Below, one piece after another: positions 36,288 through 44,577 of a stretch of DNA of 64,000 bases; the first letter of the stretch is position 1, and each line of letters starts with the position of its first letter. The position numbers and the translations under genes are program-made. Origin of the DNA: Haladaptatus sp. QDMS2 (lineage in GTDB: Archaea > Halobacteriota > Halobacteria > Halobacteriales > Halococcaceae). The stretch lies in contig NZ_CP119793.1 in the NCBI RefSeq assembly GCF_029338295.1, forward strand, positions 1 to 64,000, written 5' to 3'. Below the pieces are notes generated by a model. It did no database searches and had not been told where the DNA came from. It worked only from the letters and a program-made list of their open reading frames with translations.

Positions 36288-38918
36288 CTATACCGAATTG
36301 ACGGTCACGACGATATACGGAGCGGGTTCCTCGGCGTGGTAGAGCCCTGGGTACAGGAGCGTAGCTCCTGTCTCATCGATAGTCGAGAAGTACACCTGCA
36401 AATCCCATTCCGATTTCACGTAGTCTCCTGGAATGATTGCTTGATAACCCTGCGAGGTCTGCTCCATCTCGACTTGTTTGAACGCGCCCTCTGTCTGGTC
36501 GGTGTGCCGATAATGGAGAGTGACACCGCGGTGTGGATTCAGTTCGCCAGTCCGAACCGCAACATCGATGTCGGTACCCGCTGACGCTGCCTTAGGCAGT
36601 GCCACGTCGAACGACGGGAAATTGAAAGACTGTCCATCGGTCCGAGCGAAGGCAGGATGATCCTGACGCGAGCGTTCGTCCTCAGCGTTGATTCCTTCCG
36701 CTTCTAGCAACCGGTCCAGTTCCTCAACGTCCTTCTCAAGCTCGGGGAGACGGTCGACCCATTGGCCGTCATCGGCGCGGGTCGGTCCCATTCCGAACAC
36801 GAGGTCGTCGTGATACGTCCCTTCGCCCCGCCCGGCCAGTGACGCCCAGGCGTCCCGGGCAGCGGTTGCTGCACAATAGGCAGTCGGAAGGTATGCTGCG
36901 TCTTCGCTTTCGTGGTAGAAGGCGAGTGCGAGGGCGGCGGCGGTTTTCTCGGCGTGGTACTCGGCGAGGTCAGCAAGCATCAGCAAGTCGAGGACTGTCG
37001 CTCGATATTCGTTTGATTCGACTCCACCTTCGTTGATTCGTTCGGCGGCTTCGACGGCGTCGCGCGTCTCGGCGGCCAGCCGCCGATACCAGCGCTGGAG
37101 CTGTATTGGTGTGTACTTGTGGTGTTGGTCATCCGCGAGTGCGTCCCGGACGTACTCGTTGATACCATAGAACAAGCCCGGGTCGCTGGGTTCAGCGTTC
37201 ATATATGTAACATCCCAGTTTCCGAACTCCGGATTGACGTTGTGTTCGGCAAACAGTGCCCCACCAGTATCCAGCTCCGCCCAGTTCGTTAGCGCGGGAT
37301 GACGGGTGAGGTGGGCGGCGGTCAGAAGCGGGAGGATCTTGCTCGCGCTCCGATATCCGGCGAGCAGGGCTTCAGCTGCCTCACCGAACCGTTGAGTGAA
37401 TGCGCGTTCCCAGACTGCAGAGTCCGTCTCCGTCGAATACCCGAGCCGCCCGAACATGAGATACCACGCCCAGTACCGTTCGTCCTCCCACTCGTAGTGT
37501 TCGAGAGACTCATCCTCGAACAACGGCCAGTTTTCGTCTTGGAGGTGGAAGTGACCGCCTTTCAGACTGAGCGGGGCGGTGACCTCGAAACCGGTCGCCC
37601 CGCCGAACTGGGTGCTGTGGGCGAACCGGCGAGCATAATCCGGATCCCCCCACACGAAGATCCGATTTGTTCCGACCACCCAGAGGCGGTAGAGCACGTC
37701 GTAGTAGCGGGGTTTGCGCAGCAGATCCGAATGCCCATATCGACGACTTTTGTTTTCGTCCTCCAGATGAGCGAGTTCCCCGGATCGCATCTGGGTGTTG
37801 TGGTGGGGGAGCCCCGTCGACTCACACCAGTACTTGGTCGGCACGGTCACGTCGAGCCCGGTTTCGAGCGCCCACTGGATCATTTCGTCGGTCAGGCCTT
37901 TTGCTCTGATGTCGAATTTGAGCGGGTCGGCGCGCTCGGCGGAGGCGCGTTCGACCGCGTTGATGATCTCCTGCCAGAACTCCTCGGCCGTCCTGATCGA
38001 ACGGTCTTTGGTGTAATTATCCATTTCACCGACCGACACACCCGACTCCCAGTTGACCCGCAACTGGAGGCCGTCGAGTTCAGGGATGGCCACCAGCAAT
38101 CGTTCGAGTCCCGTCGCACAGTACTCGGCAAGTTCACCGGGCTTCTCTGGTACACCCTCAACGAGTTCGCCTTGGTCTTCTTTCCAGTCGGGGCGTTGTT
38201 GCCAGATTCCAAAGAAGAAGTCAAGACCGTATTCTTTGCAGAGCCGGCCGATCATGCGGAGCACTTCCCGGTGTTCTTCCCGGCTGGTCGCGACCTGATT
38301 TTTCGGGACGGTGACTTCGGGGAAGCCGGGGACGTCGACGAAAAACGGGTACGGTGGCGACATGAACGCGCTGTCGTACCCCGCAATCAACACGAACCGA
38401 TTGAATCGACACTTGGCCAATCGCCTGAGGTAATAGTGCCAGAAGTCTTCGTCGTACAGCCACGTATCCTGGACGGGACCCATGATGAACCGGTCAATCC
38501 CACGGACCTCGTTGTCGGGCGTCTCGATGGAGTCTTCGACCGCGGTGAGCGCAGCGACACCGTTCGTTTGGATGCGGTCAGCAAGTTCCAGTAGCGCGTA
38601 CATGAGCCCGCGGTCGTCGCTGCCGGCGACCACGAGTGCCTGCCGATCACCGGTATTCTCCCACTGATACACGACTGCCTCGGAGTCCAGAATCGTCTCG
38701 CCAAGGAGTTTTTCGATGACGGGGTCAGTCGTGTGACCAACGACGACCACTGGGTCAGCAGTCGTTTCCGTCCAATGAGCCACTGCCTCGACAGTGGCGT
38801 CAGTTTCGTCGAGTGCGTCCAGCAGTTCTGCTCTTCCGAACCCAACTGGACCGTCGACTGCATCGCTTCGGTCAACTATCGCTATCGAATCGCTAAAGCT
38901 AGCTGTCATGCGAGTCAT
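36288..38918 (-). CDS. Large alpha-glucuronidase-like hydrolase, subfamily B, copy 1
   Basis: An 876-residue protein; the ATG at 38918 (MTRMTASFSDSIAIV) matches the starts of the other two copies. Domains: N-terminal alpha/beta domain (1-140) with VVVGHTTDPVIEKLLG and GLMYALLELADRI; a barrel domain (about 140-450) with EVRGIDRFIMGPVQDTW, FNRFVLIAGYDSAFMSPPYP, DFFFGIWQQRPDW, GLQLRVNWESG, VPTKYWCESTGLPHHNTQM and NRIFVWGDPDY; a long helical domain (450-750, including GRLGYSTETDSAVWERAF); and a C-terminal beta-sandwich-like domain (LHYRHTDQTEGAF...). No signal peptide. Distantly related to subfamily A through the GLMYALLEL and WGDPD elements. I infer action on acidic glycosides; the catalytic residues and substrate are unknown. 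Tandem with the next gene. Confidence 0.7.
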   Translation of the reverse strand: MTRMTASFSDSIAIVDRSDAVDGPVGFGRAELLDALDETDATVEAVAHWTETTADPVVVVGHTTDPVIEKLLGETILDSEAVVYQWENTGDRQALVVAGSDDRGLMYALLELADRIQTNGVAALTAVEDSIETPDNEVRGIDRFIMGPVQDTWLYDEDFWHYYLRRLAKCRFNRFVLIAGYDSAFMSPPYPFFVDVPGFPEVTVPKNQVATSREEHREVLRMIGRLCKEYGLDFFFGIWQQRPDWKEDQGELVEGVPEKPGELAEYCATGLERLLVAIPELDGLQLRVNWESGVSVGEMDNYTKDRSIRTAEEFWQEIINAVERASAERADPLKFDIRAKGLTDEMIQWALETGLDVTVPTKYWCESTGLPHHNTQMRSGELAHLEDENKSRRYGHSDLLRKPRYYDVLYRLWVVGTNRIFVWGDPDYARRFAHSTQFGGATGFEVTAPLSLKGGHFHLQDENWPLFEDESLEHYEWEDERYWAWYLMFGRLGYSTETDSAVWERAFTQRFGEAAEALLAGYRSASKILPLLTAAHLTRHPALTNWAELDTGGALFAEHNVNPEFGNWDVTYMNAEPSDPGLFYGINEYVRDALADDQHHKYTPIQLQRWYRRLAAETRDAVEAAERINEGGVESNEYRATVLDLLMLADLAEYHAEKTAAALALAFYHESEDAAYLPTAYCAATAARDAWASLAGRGEGTYHDDLVFGMGPTRADDGQWVDRLPELEKDVEELDRLLEAEGINAEDERSRQDHPAFARTDGQSFNFPSFDVALPKAASAGTDIDVAVRTGELNPHRGVTLHYRHTDQTEGAFKQVEMEQTSQGYQAIIPGDYVKSEWDLQVYFSTIDETGATLLYPGLYHAEEPAPYIVVTVNSV
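37513..37661 (-). repeat. 149-base block identical to 40250-40398
   Basis: Within the first subfamily B gene, this segment is identical by eye to 40250-40398 in the second. It covers the coding of NRIFVWGDPDY through LQDENWPLFED. A further identical stretch of about 65 bases follows. Neighbouring parts of the genes differ at many positions, so the block looks like a recent gene-conversion tract or a recent common origin under local selection. Confidence 0.8.
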
Positions 38919-39027
38919 TCTCACTCTTCTTCGAATCGATATAAGCGTATCCATCGATCAGGCCTGCTGTCATTGAAAACAAGATGGTTCCGTGAGCCGA
39001 GGAGCTCGTCGTGGGATTACAATCGAC

Positions 39028-41655
39028 TTACTCGGTGGTGACCGCAACGACGTAGTACGGCGCGGGTTCGTCAGCATGATACAGACCTGGGACGAGCAGT
39101 CCGTTGTCGGTCTCGTCGATAGTCGAGAAGTACACTTGCAGGTCCCACTCGGGGACGATGTATTCTCCAGGAATGGTTCCCTCGTATCCCCCATCGGTTT
39201 TGGTCATCTCAATGTGTTCGAACGCGCCCGCGGTCTGGTCGGTATGACGGTAGCGAATCCGAAGCCTGTCGTGATCGTTCAGATCACCGGTTCGGACGGT
39301 GAGCGTCAGATCTTCACCCGCGACCGTCGCGTCCGGAACGTCGACATCGAACGACGGAGAATTGAATGAGTCAGCCTGGCCGGCGTCCCGTTCGGTGACT
39401 GGGTCTCTGTAGTCCTGCTTTGTGTCAGAGCCGACGTCATCTATGAGCGCTTCGAGCGCGTCAAGATCCGCTTCGAGCTCGGGGAGACGGTCGACCCACT
39501 GGCCGTCATCGGCGCGGGTCGGTCCCATTCCGAACACGAGGTCGTCGTGATACGTCCCTTCCCCCCGCCCGGCCAACGACTCCCACGCCGTGATTGCGCG
39601 TACCATTCGATCACGCGAGGCCGGAAGGTATGCTGCGTCTTCGCTTTCGTGGTAGAAGGCGAGTGCGAGGGCGGCGGCGGTTTTCTCGGCGTGGTACTCG
39701 GCGAGGTCAGCAAGCATCAACAAGTCGAGTTTCGTTGCCTGATACTCGGCGCCGGTCTGTCCTGTTTTTTCAGCGGCTTCGACGGCGTCGCGCGTCTCGG
39801 CGGCCAGCCGCCGATACCAGCGCTGGAGCTGTATTGGTGTGTACTTGTGATCTTGGTCATCTGCGAGTGCGTCCCGGACGTACTCGTTGATACCATAGAA
39901 CAAGCCCGGGTCACTCGGTTCGACGTCTTGGTAGGTGCCGTCGTAATACTCACGCGCACCGAAGTACGGGTTGACGTTGTGTTCGGCAAACAGTGCCCCA
40001 CCAGTATCCAGCTCCGCCCAGTTCATCAGCGCTGGATGTTCCGTCAAGTGTGCAGCGGTCAGAAGCGGGAGGATCTTGCTCGCGCTTCGATACCCCTTCT
40101 GGATTGCGTCGGCTGCCTCACCAAAGCGCCGAGCGAATGCGCGTTCCCAGACTGCAGAGTCCGTCTCCGTCGAATACCCGAGCCGCCCGAACATGAGATA
40201 CCACGCCCAGTATCGCTCATCCTCCCAATCACCGCTCTGCAGTTCCGGGTCCTCGAACAACGGCCAGTTTTCGTCTTGGAGGTGGAAGTGACCGCCTTTC
40301 AGACTGAGCGGGGCGGTGACCTCGAAACCGGTCGCCCCGCCGAACTGGGTGCTGTGGGCGAACCGGCGAGCATAATCCGGATCCCCCCACACGAAGATTC
40401 GGTTGGTGCCGACCACCCAGAGGCGGTAGAGCACGTCGTAGTAGCGGGGTTTGCGCAGCAGATCCGAATGCCCATACCGACGACTGCGGTTCAAATCGTC
40501 TAATTGCAGCAACTCCTCCTGTCGCATCTGGGTGTTATGATGGGGGAGCCCCGTCGACTCACACCAGTACTTGGTCGGCACGGTCAGGTCAAGACCAGTC
40601 TCAAGCGCCCACCGGATCATTTCGTCGGTCAGGCCTTTTGCTCTGATGTCGAATTTGAGCGGGTCGGCGCGCTCGGCGGAGGCGCGTTCGACCGCGTTGA
40701 TGATCTCCCGCCAGAACTCTTCAGCTGTGGTGGTTGCAGGTCCGATACCGGACCCTGAATCATAGCTTGACCCACCGACACCTGCCTCGAAGTTGACCCG
40801 CAACTGGAGGCCGTCGAGTTCAGGGATGGCCACCAGCAATCGTTCGAGTCCCGTCGCACAGTACTCTGTAAGCTCGTCGGGGTCCCTCGATAACCCTTCA
40901 ACGAGTTCGCCTTGGTCTTCTTTCCAGTCGGGGCGTTGTTGCCAGATTCCAAAGAAGAAGTCAAGACCGTATTCTTTGCAGAGCCGGCCGATCATGCGGA
41001 GCACTTCCCGGTGTTCTTCCCGGCTAATTGAGACTTTGTCATCGGGGACAGTCACCTCGGGGAAGCCAGGAACGTCGACGAAAAACGGGTACGGTGGCGA
41101 CATGAACGCGCTGTCGTACCCCGCAATCAACACGAACCGATTGAAGCGGTTACGCGCGAGTCGCTGAATATAGTAGTGCCAGAAGTCTTCGTCGTACAGC
41201 CACGTATCCTGGACGGGACCCATGATGAACCGGTCGATCCCACGGACCTCGTTATCGGGCGTCTCAACAGTATCTTCTACTTGACCCAGAGCGTCTGGGC
41301 CCTCAGCCTCGACGCGGTCAGCAAGTTCCAGTAGCGCGTACATGAGCCCGCGGTCGTCGCTGCCGGCGACCACGAGTGCTTCCCGATCATCGACTCCTAC
41401 CCATCTATACACGACTGCTTCGGGGTCTGTAGTCGCGTTGCCAAGGAGTTTTTCGATGACGGGGTCGGTGGTGTGGCCAACAACGAGAAGCGGGTCTGCC
41501 ACAGTCTCTGTCCAATGTGAATATTTTTCAACGGTAGTGTCAGTTTCGTCGAGTGCGTCGAGCAGTGCTGACGTGCCGAAACCAACCGGACCATCGGGGG
41601 CGTCGCTTCGGGTAACTATCGCTATCGAGCCGCTAAAGCTGGTCGCTCGTGTCAT
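39028..41655 (-). CDS. Large alpha-glucuronidase-like hydrolase, subfamily B, copy 2
   Basis: An 875-residue protein from the ATG at 41655 (MTRATSFSGSIAIVTRSD), aligned with the start of copy 1; the open frame 144 bases further upstream is not shared. Same domain order as copy 1: EVRGIDRFIMGPVQDTW, FNRFVLIAGYDSAFMSPPYP, FEAGVGGSSYDSGSG in a variable loop, VPTKYWCESTGLPHHNTQM, IFVWGDPDYARRF, the helical domain and the RIRYRHTDQTAGAF C-terminal domain. The variable loop near 40.7-40.8 kb (after GLQLRVN) and the stretch after NVNPYFG differ most from copy 1, a hint of different substrate specificity. The 109 bases between the two copies are too short for much regulation, so they are probably one transcript. 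Confidence 0.7.
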   Translation of the reverse strand: MTRATSFSGSIAIVTRSDAPDGPVGFGTSALLDALDETDTTVEKYSHWTETVADPLLVVGHTTDPVIEKLLGNATTDPEAVVYRWVGVDDREALVVAGSDDRGLMYALLELADRVEAEGPDALGQVEDTVETPDNEVRGIDRFIMGPVQDTWLYDEDFWHYYIQRLARNRFNRFVLIAGYDSAFMSPPYPFFVDVPGFPEVTVPDDKVSISREEHREVLRMIGRLCKEYGLDFFFGIWQQRPDWKEDQGELVEGLSRDPDELTEYCATGLERLLVAIPELDGLQLRVNFEAGVGGSSYDSGSGIGPATTTAEEFWREIINAVERASAERADPLKFDIRAKGLTDEMIRWALETGLDLTVPTKYWCESTGLPHHNTQMRQEELLQLDDLNRSRRYGHSDLLRKPRYYDVLYRLWVVGTNRIFVWGDPDYARRFAHSTQFGGATGFEVTAPLSLKGGHFHLQDENWPLFEDPELQSGDWEDERYWAWYLMFGRLGYSTETDSAVWERAFARRFGEAADAIQKGYRSASKILPLLTAAHLTEHPALMNWAELDTGGALFAEHNVNPYFGAREYYDGTYQDVEPSDPGLFYGINEYVRDALADDQDHKYTPIQLQRWYRRLAAETRDAVEAAEKTGQTGAEYQATKLDLLMLADLAEYHAEKTAAALALAFYHESEDAAYLPASRDRMVRAITAWESLAGRGEGTYHDDLVFGMGPTRADDGQWVDRLPELEADLDALEALIDDVGSDTKQDYRDPVTERDAGQADSFNSPSFDVDVPDATVAGEDLTLTVRTGDLNDHDRLRIRYRHTDQTAGAFEHIEMTKTDGGYEGTIPGEYIVPEWDLQVYFSTIDETDNGLLVPGLYHADEPAPYYVVAVTTE

Positions 41656-41872
41656 TATGGGCGTCCTCACCTTTCGATGTATCCCATCCTCAATAAGCAT
41701 GTGGGTGGGGGTTGTCCTTTGCCGTCCTCTCAGGGTTCGGACCAAATTTTGAGCGAATCCAGTTCGCCCATCGCTCAGCAAGATAGAGAGGCCACTCACG
41801 CTGGACCGACGGGTGTCCGTCTATAAATTATCGTGACCATGCCAAACTGTATCATGTTCCTCATTCACAATA

Positions 41873-41880
41873 TTTTTATA
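41873..41880 (+). promoter_or_regulatory. TATA-like box before the enolase-superfamily gene at 41.9 kb
   Basis: The text tttttata ends 20 bases before the ATG at 41900. It is in the divergent gap between the second subfamily B hydrolase and this dehydratase. A second TATA-like segment, tataaatt, lies at 41822. Positional inference. Confidence 0.45.
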
Positions 41881-41899
41881 GAACGGAGTACAGGTCTGC

Positions 41900-43027
41900 A
41901 TGACCGACATGCAAATCGAGAGTTTAGAGACCTTTACTAGCACGCAGCGTAAAGGACGACCAGCACCAGTGAGCTTCGTTCGTGTTAAAACGGATACAGG
42001 CGAGGAAGGCATCGGGCAGATTTCGCCGTACAACGCGGACATCGCAGCAAAGGTATTCCACCGACAAGTCGCCCCGCATGCCCTTGGCGCAAATCCCCTT
42101 GCGGTTGAGTCGCTCGTTGACGACATCATCGACGCCGAGTACAAATTCCCCTGGTCCTACCTCTGTCGCGCCGTCACCGGTTTGGACACGGCACTGTGGG
42201 ACCTCAAAGCCAAACGCGAGGGAGTGAGCGTGGCGGAGTTGATTGGCGGCGGCCCGACCACGCTCAAACCCTATGGATCGAGCATGAGCCGTGAAATTAC
42301 GCCGGAAGAAGAGGCCGAACGACTCGCGCGCCTCAAAGAGAAACACGGCTATGAGGCATTCAAGATCCGCGTCGGGAGTAAGATGGGGCACAACGAGGAT
42401 GCGTGGCCGGGACGGACCGAGGAACTCATCCCGACTGTTCGCGAAGCTATCGGGGACGACACGAACCTGTTTGTCGACGCCAACAGCTGCTACACACCAG
42501 AGAAGGCAATCGAGGTGGGGCAACTGCTCGAGGAGTACAACGTCATCCATTACGAAGAGCCGTGTCCGTACCCGGAACTCGAATGGACCGCTGAAGTCCG
42601 CACCGCCCTCGACGACACTGTAGTTCAGGTAGCTGGCGGGGAACAGGACAATGACTTGGCGCAGTGGCGCCGCATGATCGACATGCACGCCGTCGACATC
42701 GTCCAGCCAGACATCTGTTACGTCGGCGGCCTTTCACGAGCTCTCCGCGTCGCCGACATGGCCAACGACGCCGGCCTCCCCGTCGTCCCCCACTCGGCCA
42801 ACCATTCGCTGGTGACGGTGTTCACCATGCACATGCTCACCGCTCTTGAGAACGCCGGCCCCTACTTCGAATTCTCAATCGAAGACCAGTGGGCCGAAGG
42901 GATGCTTGAGCCCGCGCTTACCGTTGAAGACGGCGAAATCGAGGTTCCCGACCGACCCGGCTGGGGCTTCTCTATCAATCCGGAGTGGCTCGCCGCCTCG
43001 ACCTACGAACGGAGTGCACTCGACTAA
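41900..43027 (+). CDS. Enolase-superfamily enzyme with K-x-R motif
   Basis: A 375-residue mandelate racemase-type protein (alternative ATG at 41909, MQIESLETF). Barrel motifs: FKIRVGSKMGHNED (Lys-x-Arg in the usual Lys-x-Lys position), LFVDANSCYT (metal Asp), HYEEPCPYPELEW (metal Glu), VAGGEQDNDLAQW (third ligand), VQPDICYVGGLSRALRVADMA and VVPHSANHSLVT (dyad His). It makes a unit with the MFS transporter and the second subfamily A hydrolase that follow on the same strand. Likely an aldonate or uronate dehydratase; substrate unknown. Confidence 0.85.
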   Translation: MTDMQIESLETFTSTQRKGRPAPVSFVRVKTDTGEEGIGQISPYNADIAAKVFHRQVAPHALGANPLAVESLVDDIIDAEYKFPWSYLCRAVTGLDTALWDLKAKREGVSVAELIGGGPTTLKPYGSSMSREITPEEEAERLARLKEKHGYEAFKIRVGSKMGHNEDAWPGRTEELIPTVREAIGDDTNLFVDANSCYTPEKAIEVGQLLEEYNVIHYEEPCPYPELEWTAEVRTALDDTVVQVAGGEQDNDLAQWRRMIDMHAVDIVQPDICYVGGLSRALRVADMANDAGLPVVPHSANHSLVTVFTMHMLTALENAGPYFEFSIEDQWAEGMLEPALTVEDGEIEVPDRPGWGFSINPEWLAASTYERSALD

Positions 43028-43185
43028 TCTTGCGAGAGACAGCGATGTTGTTGTCTCCTCTTCTGCGTCACGATGGACGAGAGCTTCTTACGTATCGTGA
43101 GAACCGCTCACCCAGCAACAACCGGCCATTCTAACCCCATCTGATACAGTCAAGTTCAGCGTTACTGTGTGAAAACCAAGACTCG

Positions 43186-44475
43186 ATGAGAGGGACAGAC
43201 AGTCGAGCGTCGTCGCTCGCCTTATTCGCGAATCGGGAGTTTCTCGCGCTGACGAGCGTCCAGTTCGCCCGTGGTTTCTCGTTTGCGACGATTATTTTGG
43301 CACTTGCCCTCTACGCGGATCTCTTTTCGGCCTCGGGGATCGCCGCGGGTTTGTTCGGGTCTGCGTACGCTTTTGTTCGATTCTTCCTCGTGTTACCCCT
43401 CGGTCGATTTATCGACCGTGGGAACGGGAAGCGATTCCTCCTTATGGGGTTGCTGATTTACGTCGGCGTTCTGGTCGGGTATTCGTACGTAAACACTATT
43501 GAACACGTCATTTTCATGCGTGTGTTCCAGGGAATCGGTTCTCTCGTCGTCTACCTCAGTGCAACAGCCGTCGTTGGCACAATCAGCCCGGAGGATGGTC
43601 GGGGCCTCTGGATTGGAACGTACAATCAGGTGCGTTCATTTTCGAGTCTCACCGGCGACATCGTCGGTGGGACGCTTCTTTTCACGTTCGGGTTTCAGAC
43701 GACGTACTTCGTTTTGATAGCCGTGACGGTGATTGCGACGGTCGCCGTCTTCACATCTCTCCGCGATAACCCCAGTGGTTCCGACGCTAAGCCGGAGTCA
43801 TCGGGGCTCGAGACCTTCAAACGACTTCTCGGACGGAGTTCGATTCAGGCGCTCGTTGCGTTTCGGTTCCTGTTCAGCTTCGGGAAGACGGCTGTCGTTC
43901 TCTTTTTGCCGATTTTCGCGCGAACCCAGTTCGGGATGAGTCCGCTCGCCATTGGAGCCGTCCTCGCCGGAGGGAGGCTTACGAAGACGGTTGCACAGGG
44001 GTATGTTGGGACCGTTAGCGACCGTGTCGGCCACCTCTCATGGTTTATCATTGCAGGGACCGTTCTATACGCTGCCGGGGTGGCGATCATACCTCTTGCT
44101 ACTGTAGCAGACTCTTTTGGATCGCTTTCGCTCCCAGGCTTACTCGTGAATGCACAGGTTACAATCTCTGGTGGAGCGATCGTACTGTTTCTCGCCTACG
44201 CAGTGCTTGGGTTCGCCGACAGCCTTCGCTTGCCGACCAGTACGACGCTGTTCGTTGACGAAGGTGAACATTACAATGCGGTCGCTGGCAGCCTCTCGCT
44301 GCGGTCGATCGCGTGGCAGGTCGGTGCGATTGTTGGGCCGTTGGGCGCAGGTATTGTCCTTGACTACGTCTCCTTTGCGGCTGCCTTCTATCTCGCGGCT
44401 GGCTTCACAGTCTCGTCAGCGATTGCTTTTGCAGCTCTCTACGCAGACGAACCTATTCCCGAGCCTGTTGGCTAG
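43186..44475 (+). CDS. MFS transporter, copy 1
   Basis: A 429-residue 12-helix permease beginning SSLALFANREFLALTSVQFARGFSF. It shows the loop 2-3 motif PLGRFIDRGNGKRF and TYNQVRSFSSLTGDIVGGTLLF. It is a clear paralogue of the transporter at 53.5 kb (shared features: FARGFSFATII/FAQGISFATII, GYVGTVSDRVGHL/GYVGTIADRIGQL, SLRLPTSTTLFVDEG/SLRLPTSLTMFVEEG). It lies directly between a dehydratase and a large hydrolase, so import of a sugar acid or oligosaccharide, or export, is likely. Probably in one operon with both neighbours (158 and 102-base gaps). Confidence 0.85.
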   Translation: MRGTDSRASSLALFANREFLALTSVQFARGFSFATIILALALYADLFSASGIAAGLFGSAYAFVRFFLVLPLGRFIDRGNGKRFLLMGLLIYVGVLVGYSYVNTIEHVIFMRVFQGIGSLVVYLSATAVVGTISPEDGRGLWIGTYNQVRSFSSLTGDIVGGTLLFTFGFQTTYFVLIAVTVIATVAVFTSLRDNPSGSDAKPESSGLETFKRLLGRSSIQALVAFRFLFSFGKTAVVLFLPIFARTQFGMSPLAIGAVLAGGRLTKTVAQGYVGTVSDRVGHLSWFIIAGTVLYAAGVAIIPLATVADSFGSLSLPGLLVNAQVTISGGAIVLFLAYAVLGFADSLRLPTSTTLFVDEGEHYNAVAGSLSLRSIAWQVGAIVGPLGAGIVLDYVSFAAAFYLAAGFTVSSAIAFAALYADEPIPEPVG

Positions 44476-44577
44476 CGGCGGGTGTCGACTCACTTACGGT
44501 CCCGAATTTGCTCCTGTTTACTGGCAATCCACCCGGCAACCGACAAGTAAAAGAGAATCCCCTTAGTGTGTGAGCAT

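Noticed and set aside
37299-38594. 431-codon open frame opposite the first subfamily B hydrolase
   Set aside because: It is antisense to a clearly conserved gene, its text has no domain, and the analogous frame exists opposite the second copy (39547-40503), as expected from codon structure. A shadow.
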